This document shows, one piece after another, positions 51,646 to 63,184 of a stretch of DNA of 64,000 bases; position 1 is the stretch's first letter; each line of letters opens with the position of its first letter. Origin of the DNA: Chondrosia reniformis (Eukaryota > Porifera > Demospongiae > Chondrillida > Chondrillidae). A model generated the notes under the pieces. That model made no database searches. It was not told the DNA's origin and worked only from the letters and a program-made list of their open reading frames with translations. The stretch covers positions 3,596,001-3,660,000 of the forward strand of contig OX359194.1 of the NCBI GenBank assembly GCA_947172415.1, given 5' to 3'. Both the position numbers and the translations under genes were made by a program.

Positions 51646-52372
51646 TCCACATGCTTCAGGCATAATTTGTAGCAGCCTTCAAAACATGTTCTTCCCCTAC
51701 TTGGACACTCATTATTTGGCTGTCCAAATTTCATTTTCAAATTAGCCTTCCATTTTAATGTATGTTTTGGCAAATTCCGTTCTTGTTATATTGTTGTTTT
51801 CATATATCATAGGGCCAAATTTTGTGTGAACCACTTTCCACTTCAGGTTCTTTCTGATATACCTTCTAATGGTGGGCGCAGTGATATCAAAGAAAAACGT
51901 GTTTGCTACCATTCTTTGCAATTCTACTGAAGTGACCTCATCATCCTCTTCTAATGCAGCTTAACAGATGAATTGCACACAGGTAGACCTACAAAAATAA
52001 CATTGGAAATTGCCACTTCAATCGAGAAAATGTTTGGACTTTCACCTTAATATCCACTTTCTGACAGTTCTGCGAGTAGTTCTTCGGCCTTTTTTTACTG
52101 GTATCACTATTATTTCTGAAATTGAATAACCTTCTTCCAAACAATTAGCTTTCTTTGATACATAGAAAGGTTGGTAGTCATGTTCCATCAAATTTGAGGA
52201 GGCTCTCTTATTCCACTAATTTGACACTATATATTTATGATAGAAAAACTTGAGAACAATCAAGTATACGCACATGATAACAAACGACTATTTCATTCAA
52301 ACATTACGTATATCGTATATGTCCGTCTATTTTAGTAAATGTATACAGAAGAAAATGACCCATGACTAAGTC
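51580..52372 (-). pseudogene. Tc1-like transposase fragment, copy 2, with internal inversion
   Basis: The minus strand repeats copy 1 (FFFDITAPTIRRYIRK-like segment near 51880, KVVHTKFGPMI near 51830) and extends to FAKTYIKMEG and ENEIWT near 51720, the approach to the first catalytic Asp, which is not preserved. Segment 51955-52030 is the reverse complement of the equivalent in copy 1 (about 50150-50225). Confidence 0.65.
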
Positions 52373-52379
52373 CATGTGA

Positions 52380-54635
52380 GGCTATTTTTGTACAGTAAAC
52401 AGTCGAAATAGTAGCACTTAAAGACTTGTTAGAACATTTTTGCTATGACAATTGTTAAGGTTAGGTATCAACATTTTTCATAATAGAAATTTTTCATGTC
52501 AATGGCTTTTTAACGTAACCTTTTACCCACTGTGTTTTAGTGTAAACACCATCCCCTCAGACTGCCTATGACCAAATTTGTAGTGCCAAAGTTCAAGTTC
52601 GTTTTGACTAGTGACTAGTTGGATGGTATTTTGGACGATCACCATTTGAATGGAAAAAAGTTGGGATGGACAAGTTTATGGTTGTTAAAAGATGGAGATG
52701 AAAGAACCAAAAACATGCAAATGAGAAAAGTAATTTTAATTTTAGTTAGCCATGCATAATGTGAGATGTTTATTGATTGAATAGTCATTTGTCCTTCCCA
52801 TGTCCAGTCATCCCACTTTCATCGTGCTTGTCCAGGAACTATGTGACTAAGGTATAGATTACCTATACTATATACAAACGGTAACCGAGATTGTAATCAT
52901 CGACTATTGCGTACTGAGGTTTGTGTATAAAATAAAAGCTGACGTCACTTCCTTTGTCACCATGTTTGTTGTACTTCTGGGTAATCGTTACACAAGCCTT
53001 TAGAACAGCTTTGTGTACTTCATTTAATCCTTAAGCTAAAATCAAAAAAAGTTACATTGCGCAAGCCACTTTAGTGGCTTGATGTTTAGTTCAAGAAGAG
53101 CTTCATTTGAAGTTAAATTAAAAAAATGATAATTTTACTAAAGGTAGACATTTCACTATTGTGTAACTTTGCATAGTCTTGTATTTCCTATATAATTACT
53201 CAGCTATAACTTCTTTTATATAGATGTCATACCTCTATAACTGTATATTATAATCTTTTATAATACTATCAAATCATAGAAGGATTCATAAAAATTCGTT
53301 CAAAAATATTAATTCGCACATCTGTGGGAAAGCCACTAACGTAGTAGTTCATTTGTTGTAGTACGAAGAAGGACTGGTATAGTTAACAGTATTCATGCCT
53401 TTAATAATGTGTAACAAGATCTCATATGGGTATAAACCAACGACTGAAATTATAAAAAAATACAACATTGTAACACTTAGCTTGAGCACTGTTTAACACA
53501 TGGTTGCAAACATGCTATCTTCCGAATCAATACGAGTCGGTACATCTGTTAATATAAACTAGATGATAGGAACTATTTCACGTTCTGAAAATGGGCCATT
53601 CTACGGCCAAAATAGCTTCTGTAATAGTGAATCATTATAGTAGTTAGCTTTGAAACACTTTAAATCATAAAAGATAAGCTTATTATTAGCGTATATGTCA
53701 CAATGTAGATTACATGATGTTAATGGAAATCATGTTTTTGATTGAAATTGATTGACAGGCTGTACCTGTAGATGCTGTTGGAGGGCATTCCCATGCTTCT
53801 TCTATTGATACTCATTTTCTATTCAAAGAAAATCATCTATGATACGGTGCATAAAATAAGTAACGGTAACCGATTAAAAGGTAACCACTAGAGATTAAAA
53901 TTTAATCGGAAACGTTAACCAAAAATTGTCAAAGTTAACTGCTATGAAAATCAACACGTGGTGCTGCTAATTCATTATTTCGAGATAGTCTAAGAGATAC
54001 GTGTATAATACATAATCAGATACGGGCATATACGTGGTGTGATGTTAGTATACGGAGATATAATAAGGTATTGTATATAGGGGTCACTGTTAACTTTATT
54101 TTACATTGAAGCAGTCATTTATGCCTTTATATTCCCATTCACATATGTAGGACAGATTCAGTCTTTTTATAGACTTTACAATGTCTTGCAGATATGTAAT
54201 AGGTGTGTACATAGCGCAAGGATAGCCATTTGAAAAAACAAAAACTAGTTAATTTTCTTTGGATATAGATTGTCCATCTATACTCTTAGTTTTAATATAT
54301 ATATACAGAAATGCTAATACTATAGCCTTAGGCTAATACTACAAGGTTACTTCATGATTAAAAACGGTCTTACCATATTTTCGCCATGAACAAACATCAA
54401 ATCATAGAATTATCCATACTGTATACAATAATCAGGTAGTTAAAGGCCTGAAACTTTAACGTTTATTCACCAGAGGAGAAAGTTAACTCGGTTGAATTTG
54501 GGCCACATTAATTGTTGATTTCACACCTAATTTATCAATCACCTCCGTAAGTGTTTCTGAATGAATCTGTCATGCCGAAAGTAAAGAAGAGAGTCACTCA
54601 ACATCAAGTAGGCAATTAACGCTTAAACTTTAATA
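52380..54635. other. Long A+T-rich stretch without genes
   Basis: 2.2 kb with no frame or repeat partner recognised. A small palindrome AAGCCACTTTAGTGGCTT lies at 53061. Confidence 0.4.
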
Positions 54636-54974
54636 CAAGATAACACTTTCTTACTTTAGAAACAAAAGCCTTAACGGAGAACCTTGTTACGTCTTGCCTT
54701 AGTTTATGAAGGCAAGGACTATCTGGCTTGGACAAGCCTCAGTCAGTTACGTTCTCCCTTCTTTGGGTTTTTAGTCAGAAGCTTCGGCTTTGCTTCCTTC
54801 CGGCAGCAGCAGACAGGTGCACGTCGGACCAAAGTTGACCGTCATAATAGGAGAGAGTACCTCCATACACCAATCCACCACTACTTTTCGAGAGGTTGAC
54901 AGGCAAGGACTGGGACAGGACTGTTTATCGTCCAGGCTCCAATCCCTCAGCAGACTGATGTCGCCTCAATATCC

Positions 54975-55601
54975 TTACAGCCGCACAGAGAACAGTTCTC
55001 TGCATGGCTCTCATCACTTCTACTGCACCTTTGACAGCTTTGGAATTTCCCTAAGGTCTTCCAGGAGCGTATCCACTGTCCCCAAAGCACCAGTTTTCAT
55101 CGGGACTACTTTAATTCGGTAGCCCCGAAATTGTTTCCTCATATCAGCCGCCAGCTTCTGGTACTTTTGGAACCTCTCTTGCCATCTTCCATTAAGATTG
55201 CTGTCAGTAGGAACGGATATCTCAATAATGAAGATGGACTTACATAGCCGATCCTCAACCACTAAGTCTGGCCTTCTTTTTGTCATTTCTTCACCTGTTG
55301 GGATACTAGGATCCCACAGGATTTTGACAGACCTATTCTCGTAGACTGGTTTTGCTTCTAGTTTGTACCAGGGATCTTCCTGCTTGAATCCATATTCTTT
55401 CAACAATCTCCACAACACTCAGTATTGTTCGGTCATGCCTCTCTTTGTAGAGAGAAAATCCCTTTGGCTCACACATGTTTAGTATGTGTTTAACCGTTTC
55501 CATAGCCTTGCCACATTTTTTGCACATTAGGAGGTTAGAATTCCTCAGAATCCTATTTTGGTACCACCTAGTGTGCAGCACATCATGTTGGGCTGCGAGA
55601 A
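54975..55601 (-). pseudogene. R2-type zinc motif and restriction-like endonuclease, copy 2
   Basis: CKKCGKAMETVKHILNMC near 55510 is a complete C-x2-C-x8-H-x4-C motif, as in R2-type elements. After a frame break, 55418-55020 has WRLLKEYGFKQEDPWYKLEA, KRRPDLVVEDRLCKSIFIIE (PD...E) and GALGTVDTLLEDLREIPKL. This part is better kept than in copy 1. Confidence 0.8.
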
Positions 55602-57420
55602 TCAGAGCCTCAGTTTCAGGACTGAGTCTCCCTCAGAAAGCCACACATAAGATTCCCTATTTGTGACTTGTCTGTGGTATGAGCCCTGGTGAGACTTTTC
55701 GACTAGGTTACTTTTTAACCTTTCAGTCTGAGCCTCCCGGAGCTCACGTGCCACTCTCCTCCATTCTCTTAAACTATTTTGTGAGAGATCTGTCATTATC
55801 CACATTTCCGGTTCTAGTTCTATTCCGTGGTTTCCCAGTATCAATCTGGCTTCTTTCAAGACAGTCCTCCTCTGCTTTGAGTACTCCAGCCACTTTTGGT
55901 GTTTAACCACAACAGCTATGAGTGGATCATTGGCAGTATGGAGGTATCTGGCCAGATTCACAACAGCCCAGAGCCCTCTACTACCTTGAGAGTGAGGCAA
56001 GTTCACTCTCTCAATGGCAGAGTTAGAGTGATGGCACTGGTACTTTCTCATGATCTTTCTAACCATTTAGTCCAGTTTTGGAAGCTCACGTCGAGTTAAC
56101 CTCAAAACTGGGTAGGAGTATCTCAATAGAGAGGCACACAACATGTTAGAGGCTTCTGCAGCATTCTTACCATTGAGGTGAGAGCTCCACACTTTGTGGT
56201 GTCTCCTCCTCAATTCGTTGATCAAGCAAGCTTTGACCTTGCTGTCATCTACCTCAAACAGTTGTTCTAGCCCTGGGTACTTATAAGTAGTACCTTTTTC
56301 AAGACTCCTTATGGATTCTTCACTGCGTTCAGGGGTGTCTGGGCCAGCCAGAACCTTCCCCTTTAGTATGTGAGCTGTTCCACACTTTCTCACTCCAAAC
56401 CTCATGCCAATGACATTTGAGGTTTTCTCCACGCATTCCATGGCTTTCCTGAGTTTATCAGGCCCTCCAGCATATATCCTAAGGTCATTCATGTACAACA
56501 AGTGTGACATGGTGTTCCTTTCCCCATCATGCCAGAGGGTATATCCCTGTTCTGTTAAGAACTTGGGGTATGGGAGCTATGGCCAGACAAAAGAGGAGTG
56601 GCGATAAGGAGTCCCCTTGGAAGAGTCCCCTGTTATGCTTAACAGGGGTGCTCCTAACCACCTTCCCCGCAGTCCTCAACTCAAGGACAGTAGCCCAGTG
56701 TTTGAAAAAGGGCTCTATAGACCTCCTGATCTAACCTGGGCAATTGATGGTTGTTAGCACCTTCATCACCCACTTATGAGGGACTCTGACATATGCCTTT
56801 TCATAATCCATCCACTCCACACTAAGTGGCTTGCCAGTAATTTTGGCATCTAGACCAATTGTTTGATCCAGCAGTAGACGGTCCACACAGCCCTACCTCC
56901 CTTTTCTCATGGCCCTTTGGGCCATAGGCAAAAGATCATTAGTGTAGGTGTAAGTGAGTAGTTCTGATGCAATGTATGCTGTGACAGCCTTGTACATTGT
57001 GTTGAGACATGCAATAGTTCGGTAGTTGGCCGCACTTTTAGGGTCACCCTTTTTGGGGATGAGTAGAGTGCGACCCTTTGTAAGCCAGTCTGGGACTGAC
57101 AGATCTCAGCTCACCACCCTCCGTAGTACATCTGCCAAGGCAGACTGTGCAGAGGGGAGAGCTTTCCACCAAAAAATATAGATCCCATCCGGCCCTGGGG
57201 CAGACCAGCTTTTTGCCTTTTTCACGGCTTTCCTCAGTTTGGTCTCATCAATGCTATCAGGACCTTCAGAGGAAGTTCTACCCACCCTCTTGTTGGTTTC
57301 CTTTAGCCATTCTTTCACCCCTGGGTCGCCTTTGTTGACCTTACCACAGTACCTACAATCTTTGTCCAAAAGTCACTTACTACCTCATTTGAGGGGGCTT
57401 CATTGGAGGTTGGACATTCC
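55602..57420 (-). pseudogene. R2-like reverse transcriptase, copy 2
   Basis: N-terminal blocks (57369-57106): KAVKKAKSWSAPGPDGIYIF and WWKALPSAQSALADVLRRVV. Then in broken frames DWLTKGRTLLIPKKGDPKSA, NYRTIACLNTMYKAVTAYIA, LSVEWMDYEKAYVRVPHKWV (first Asp region) and LFQGDSLSPLLFCLAIAPI. The 147-codon frame (56510-56067) has LLYMNDLRIYAGG, where the YxDD box reads YMND, so the catalytic pair is broken. 55602-56066 covers the thumb. Confidence 0.8.
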
Positions 57421-57529
57421 TATTCATCCAGACACTTTCTTATTCCTTTAATAATTCAAGTTTAGAAGTACAGACGGGGTTAAAAATCCAGCTATGAAAA
57501 CAGGACAACTAACCTAACCTCTGTACCAA

Positions 57530-57960
57530 AATTCGTGTCGTTTTGATTTCGACACGAAAGCCCCCTACTACCTTAATTGATTCTCAACAGAAGGAGCCGT
57601 TTAAGCACTTGGTGCTTCAATATTATTATCTCTGGACATTAACTTAGTCTTTTTAGAAATTTTGGCCTGAGCTGTGAGTGAAAAGGCAGATAAAGCTTTT
57701 CTATATGTTTCTCTCAGACAATTTACTTCTTTGAGACAGCTGATACTAACTATAATTGATTGTGAATCAAAAGCACTTAGGTGTAGACCACAGAGTGATC
57801 TTACTCTAGACAATGCTATACATATGCCATTCCAGCTGCAAATATTTTGTCTGACAAGTCAATAATAGCACCATCAAGTGATAAGCCCTGGTATTTGTGT
57901 ACAGTAATAGCATAAGCCAGAATAAGTGGAAACTGTTTTCTGTAAATATAGAAATTTTAC
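57530..57960 (-). pseudogene. Helitron helicase C-terminal end
   Basis: The minus strand reads [38 protein letters not shown], a one-base break, ALSRVRSLCGLHLSAFDSQS (57813-57750), II-x-S-x-SCLKEVNCLRETYR. These are the last motifs of the PIF1-like helicase in Helitrons. A 9-bp hairpin (TTCGTGTCG/CGACACGAA) at 57531-57557 downstream could be the Helitron 3' hairpin, though no CTRR end was confirmed. The rest of the same Helitron probably continues beyond the inserted BEN unit at 58690-59890. Confidence 0.75.
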
Positions 57961-58059
57961 ATTGGAGTGAATCGAGATTTTACCATTTCTACGGTACATT
58001 GTCACAAGTTCCTTACAGAATTTTGCCGAAATCCATTGCGGAATTCCTTGAGTGTCCAC

Positions 58060-58165
58060 TCGGAAAACCGAGGCATGATTGCCGAAAACCGAGGCATGAT
58101 TGCCGAAAACCGAGGCATGATTGCCGAAAACCGAGGCACGATTTTGGAAATCTGAGGCACGTTTT
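58060..58165. repeat. Subterminal array of 21-bp units, 5 copies
   Basis: GCCGAAAACCGAGGCATGAT plus T is repeated at 58060, 58081, 58102, 58123 and, diverged, 58144. Its place and period match the 22-bp TCCGCGGA arrays of the element at 18675, but the unit sequence is different. Confidence 0.85.
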
Positions 58166-58431
58166 TGGAACTTAATCAGACGAATTATTCAACACTGTGG
58201 TCTGTCAGATCTGTCCATATATCTGATTGGTGAATTTATTAGCGAAATTATCTCACACTTTCTGACGGACCATAGTGTAGAAAGGTTATTCTATATGCGT
58301 TTCTGATTGGCTTAAATATTGGTAAAATTATCCGTCACCTATAGCACATACGAGCGTATATATATTTACATTGCTAAAATTAAACAAATCATATCGTATT
58401 TGAACTTGTATAATAATATATCAACTCAAAG

Positions 58432-58682
58432 ATGGATAGGATAGGATTATTGTCATGTGGAGTGAAGGAAGATCTAAGGGAACAACTTTCTTAGCAAAGA
58501 AAACGGCTGTGAAGCAAGGAACGATTGCTGCCGGTAGAGAGGTACTAGTTTCTTGGGGTAAAGCGAAGAAAACCCACAAAGCTAAAGTTGTGGACATCAA
58601 CAAGATCGTATCACCTGAAGTCCCCCATCAAGGTAGAGGCACAAGCGTTGTCGATGCCAACTTTCAATTTGAATTGGCTTAA
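58432..58682 (+). pseudogene. N-terminal Tudor-like module of a BEN-family gene, truncated
   Basis: An ATGGATAGGATA start at 58432 is put out of frame by a small indel. From 58455 the frame reads MWSEGRSKGTTFLAKKTAVK, QGTIAAGREVLVSWGKAKKT and HKAKVVDINK, to NFQFELA and a stop at 58680. It aligns residue by residue with 7-79 of the BEN protein at 19067-19972, including the FELA segment. Coiled-coil and BEN domains are absent. Confidence 0.75.
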
Positions 58683-58689
58683 ATCACAT

Positions 58690-59890
58690 AAGTATACTAT
58701 CCACGAACATATGCGGTCAAAACATTCTGTTATATTTAAATCAGAAATATCTTCCATTGCTGCTTTAGCTTCTCCAATCAACTGTGGTTCATCATCCCGT
58801 TCTGTGGACTTTTCTTCTAGCAGGCTGTTTCTGGTTTCATTAATTATTTTAACATTAGAGTTTGCTCTCAGCATTTTCTGTAAAGTTGCACGGTAAGCTA
58901 AACTTTGGTTATTGGCAGGTAAGAGACAGTAAAATGCTTGTTCTACTATTTTATTTTCAAATAAATTACTTTCATCATAAAAGGGAACAAAAAGAAGAAT
59001 TCAAGAGTATAGTAATAATCTTCTCTTTGAGCTGCTTTCTCTGGATCAAAAAGCTTATGATTCACAAGTCTTGCAGTATTTAGTTTTAATATACTATTTG
59101 GTTATCCTTCTTTACACTATCACAGTTTGCTACGAAATCATATAGACAAGATTATCAGGTCTTTTAGGATAAAACGTGTCTATTAGATTATCTTGGAATA
59201 TTTCCTCATTATTTGGGTTCTGTTTTTCCATTTCTTGCAATATTTCATGGTTCTTTAATTGGCGACATCTTTTATGTGGCATGGAGACATCTATCCATTT
59301 TGCAGTGTCAGATTTGTCATATACATAATCACCAAGAAGAAGATCACTTGCTTCATACAGACCACACTCTCGTGAGCATAAGCTACGTACTCCAAAGTTC
59401 CAAAGGCAGTTATAAATGTTTTTATCACAACTGATGTCATTCCAAATATCTTGCATAGTGCTCTTCTCAGCTTTAGTAACATATCCACTTACATAGTGGG
59501 CCAGGGCAAGTGATGACTCTGCTATAAACGGTATATCAATATTTGCTTTCTACAACAGTAAGAGTAGAGGGTTATAGTCATTTATTCGAATTTCAGCTTG
59601 ACAATGCTATGTAGGCTATCATCAATAGAGTGTTTTTTGGCAAATTCACAAACTTGGCGAGGAAACCCAAATTTGCACCTAGGTATTAAGGTGCCTTTTC
59701 CATACTTATACCTTTGTTTGCAATAGGCACTACATTTGTGTATTTGATACTTAGTGACAAGTCTGTTCAAATCAGGATTAGTTTCTTTGTTTGGAATATG
59801 ACAGGTTATCCTGTCTTGAATCTAAGTTAGAACAACTTTAGGATTATCTTCTCCAATTATTGGTGCATCTTTTATCCATAAGCATAAGGT
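58690..59890 (-). pseudogene. Helitron Rep plus linker, copy 3
   Basis: Minus-strand order: LWIKDAPIIGEDNPKVVLT (59885), RLVTKYQIHKCSAYCKQRYK, LIPRCKFGFPRQV, NIDIPFIAESSLALAHYVSG and YVTKAEK (Y-x3-Y-x2-K), NDISCDKNIYNCLWNFGVRS, KWIDVSMPHKRC, and the linker FVPFYDESNLFENKIVEQAF with QKMLRANSNVKIINETRNSL. Same subfamily as 11950-13480. It is cut at the HUH motif on its 5' side (59888). The BEN unit separates it from the helicase end at 57530-57960. Confidence 0.8.
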
Positions 59891-59894
59891 TGTA

Positions 59895-59996
59895 GAAGTG
59901 TAGCTTAGCAGAGGGGTTCTACGTGGGTCTAAAGTTGTAAGAGTGTGGCTTTTCTGTAGAAATGTATGAGTGTAGCTTAGCAGAGGAGTTCTACAT
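59895..59996. repeat. Direct repeat pair
   Basis: GTGTAGCTTAGCAGAGG followed by (G/A)GTTCTAC occurs near 59901 and again near 59972, each within GTAGAA...TTCTAC. Confidence 0.7.
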
Positions 59997-59999
59997 ATT

Positions 60000-60545
60000 T
60001 GCCATCTCTAATTATAGCAGTTCAATCTCATGGTACAAATTGTGTAGTCAATCATTGTCTTTAGTCAACCCTTTGTTAATTGCATGTGACATAAAAAGTC
60101 CTGTAATTGATTGATCTCATGGTCATGAAATTGAGTTGATTAGACATTAAATAACCTTAAAATTAATATCGGTTAATCGTCTTGACTATCTTTTATTTTC
60201 CCGAATCAGGTTAATCCATGAATAATAATTAAATACATAAACACTACATATATATGTTTATAGCTCTAGTGAAAGAAAATGTTCCCTCCCTTCGATACAT
60301 TTATTGAATGAAATATCTAAAGGAAAAAAGAGAAAATTATAGATTCAAGTGCTTGTTACCATTGAACCCTTCCCCTGTGAGCCCACATTGCTATTGGGGG
60401 AGTTGCATATTTTGCATCTCCTCCTGAAAGCAAAGTTGTACAACCTGCATTTACACATGCAAAAGAGACTATAATAACATACACAAAAAACTAGTTAATA
60501 CACATCTTACGTTTTACATGTCCACCCTTTCTTCTCTACTTTTTT
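60000..60545. other. A+T-rich stretch
   Basis: No gene or repeat partner was recognised. Confidence 0.35.
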
Positions 60546-60548
60546 TTG

Positions 60549-60775
60549 GTTTGAGGGCGGTGAACTGGGTGAGAGAGTGGGGCGGTGGAAGTGGTGGGAG
60601 TAGTGCTTGGAAGAAGGAGGGACAAGATGGTGGGAGTAATGTTGGGTAGGGATAGTGGGTTTGTGAGGGTGATAGGGGTTATGTTGGGTGGGGGTGGAGG
60701 GGGTAATGTTGGGTGGTGGTGGTGTATTGGTGGGGTGGTGGGGTTAATGTTGGGTTGGGGAGTGGAATTGTGTTG
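60549..60775. repeat. G-rich strand-biased minisatellite
   Basis: Plus strand made of GGTGGGAGTAATGTTGGGT-like words with many GGG and GGGG runs spaced by 1-7 bases, so G-quadruplex formation is plausible. A Gly/Val-rich open frame here is a by-product. Confidence 0.8.
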
Positions 60776-63180
60776 TGTTCAAAAGAGATTAAATCGTCCT
60801 ATAATATATTTAAATGTAGAATATGGGATATATATAAATGATGTTTACATAACCGTAACAGTATACCAATATTATGGAAACTGCAGTACCTCTCAAACGG
60901 TCTACAGGCTTACCTACACCTAGGGTATATGGACACATTTCTTACGGTGTCCAATGTGGACGGTTACGGGAAAGAATGCTCTTTTTGTGCACTGATTAAG
61001 GCTTTGTCATTATAGAACATAAGTAGAGAAGAAGAAATCCTGAGCCTGTGCCACACTACGAACGTGACCTTCTTTCGTTCGATAGAATTATACTTCAATA
61101 AATTCGTATATACATGTTATACACTTCCTTTCATTAAAATTCTTACCAATTAATAAAATAAACTTTATGATCACTTGGTTATCAAATATATTTTATTTAG
61201 TTTACGTACGCCTACAGGTTATATAGTTTACATGTCGCTAAAACAGGGTGGAGTAAGTCCGCCAATCTTTATTGTAAGGTAAGCAATGAAACTCACTATT
61301 CCATGGTATCCATTGTCGTATTCTCAAGCATCTGAAATTTTAGCAAACAGCTGGAATCTTGTCCAACAGCCGAATTTTGCTATATAACGGCTGAAATTTG
61401 GCGTTTCAAGCAAGCATTTGGCAGTGTCAATAATATCGATATCGCTATAACAACCTACGCTACAACGATGAACATTGAAAAGTGGCTTTTGCTTATAACA
61501 GTGTTTTTCAACGCTACAGCTATCTATTATGACTCCCTTTGTGGACGCCAAACATCATCTTTGTGAGTTTATTGATTATCTTTTACTAGGCAATAACGGT
61601 TATATACATATAGTAGGAGACCAATATTATATACGCGCTGCTTATGCATTAACTTACAATTATGTAAAGACGATTTGCCTTTATCGCCATCTCTAAACAA
61701 ACAGCAGTGTACAATCCATATGAAAATTTATATTTACACTACTCCATGTCGAGAATCGGTAAACACAAAGACATATATATATATACATAGGGTGCTACAC
61801 TGTAGAGGGAGAGAAAAAAAATTATCATATCAATTTAAAAAATAGGAGGCAATCCCGAACTCGAGCTACTTGCTCATATTTCAGTATTAAGGCATCAAGC
61901 GTACGCTTAACCGGTTCCAATTCGTCGTTTGACGTCCTTATAAGTCTTGAAAACCTTGTACACAGGCTTTACGTTGGTTTTAATCAGTTCAGTTTTCATC
62001 AGTGCAGTTATTATCAGTGGCGCAAGTGAAGAGAAAGCTAATTAAAGCTTAATAGTATGCCAAAGTTAGCCTAAGCATTGGGCATTTCATCTACAAATAT
62101 TCGAAGATGGCAGCAATATCAAAACTTTATTTGCAATATAGGGATTTTACGGTGCCTGCAGATATCGACTTTTCTGTCAGTCCTATAGTTATATAGTGCA
62201 TAACCTCCCTCTACCAAAGTCTTACAGTAGTATATTTAGGCTGTAAGTTTACTTCTGGGTTAAATTAGATTCCTGTGTTTACAAACATGACAGTGTTTGT
62301 TTATAAACTGTTAATAATAAACACTGTTATGTTCGTATCAACTATTGATAACTCATGTTAATAAGTAATAAGGAAGCGTACAGCAAAGATGCCTGCGCCG
62401 CCTGCCAAATGAATACACTAGTCTTTTGCGCTCTATATAAAAAAGCCTTCTTTAGATTTTTAGCCACATTACATGAAGTTCATAATTATGGCCGGCCCGT
62501 ACGTATTCATTTTGTCTTTGTTTACAGCAAATAACATCTATGCGTAGAGACAACTTTACTATAGCATTTTAATACTTTTTAAAATAATAAAATCAATAAA
62601 CAAGGGTAAATATTACAATGATTGTGATAAAGATGATGGTACTGTAAGGATGAGATAGTGACGTTTAATCATAGATTATGTATACTACGTAACGGTATGT
62701 AGTATAGATAATTTATGGTTTATAATTCCTTTGGAGATGTTCCCTTGCTATACTAAGGACGGCTGGTACCAAACTTTCTTAGCTACGTAAATGAAAAGAG
62801 AATCTTACCCCATTGTGTGAAATTCTTTGGATATGATTTAGGGATGAACAACAACCAGTGTCCACCTCCCACAACCTTACAGTACCATCATCTGAACTTA
62901 CAGAAATGTACACTTAGCTGTCAATCTGTGAATGTTGCCACCAAGTTTCAACTGCACATCTATTCATTTGAAAGAGTAGTATTAATTACAATTGGTTCAA
63001 TCCATCCATACAGGTGTCAAGGTGTATTAACAATTTAATCCGACTTCTACATAGGCGACTTCTACTTAGGAAAAGAACAATGAATATCGATTGGTATCTG
63101 CCGATGCGCAGCTGTCACCATGTTTGTTGTAGTTCCGTTTTTGGGTACAGCCTTTCCGGGACGTATGATGAGCACAAAAA
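60776..63180. other. Long A+T-rich stretch with a few hairpins
   Basis: A minus-strand 75-codon frame at 61324-61551 (with SVEKHCYKQKPLFNVHRCSV) is unassigned. An inverted pair, ACATGACAGTGTTT and AAACACTGTTATGT, lies at 62286-62335, and a palindrome at 62670. No other feature was recognised. Confidence 0.35.
62670..62717. repeat. Mini palindrome (19-bp arms, 10-bp loop)
   Basis: CATAGATTATGTATACTAC at 62670 versus the complement of 62699-62717, with two mismatches. Shares the CATAGA end with 5987 and 38471. Confidence 0.75.
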
Positions 63181-63184
63181 GCGG

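Larger units (their letters stand above)
54640..57455 (-). mobile_element. R2-like non-LTR retrotransposon, copy 2 (longer)
   Basis: Minus strand, same element as 14080-16362 with about 85-90% similarity by eye, but extending about 1 kb further upstream to a segment FWTKIVGTVV near 57390. 3' untranslated region at 54640-54900. It abuts the Helitron helicase fragment at about 57460. Confidence 0.85.
57992..58682 (+). mobile_element. BEN-carrying unit inserted in the Helitron (right end lost)
   Basis: Begins CGGTACATTGTCACAAGTTC after TA 57990-57991, matching the Tc1/BEN TIR. Then comes a 21-bp tandem array (58060-58165), ATTGG promoter-like motifs (58228, 58308, 58317) and a BEN-family N-terminal frame. 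It ends at FELA* without a right TIR. Confidence 0.65.

Noticed and set aside
57531-57557. Helitron 3' terminus
   Set aside because: A 9-bp hairpin is present at the right place, but no CTRR end or insertion junction could be confirmed. Kept only as a remark.
57897-58175. Open frame with repeated RKPRHDC-like units
   Set aside because: It is the translation of the 21-bp subterminal array of the BEN unit and starts outside the element.
60585-60923. Gly/Val/Met-rich 112-codon frame
   Set aside because: Direct translation of the G-rich minisatellite, with no domain.
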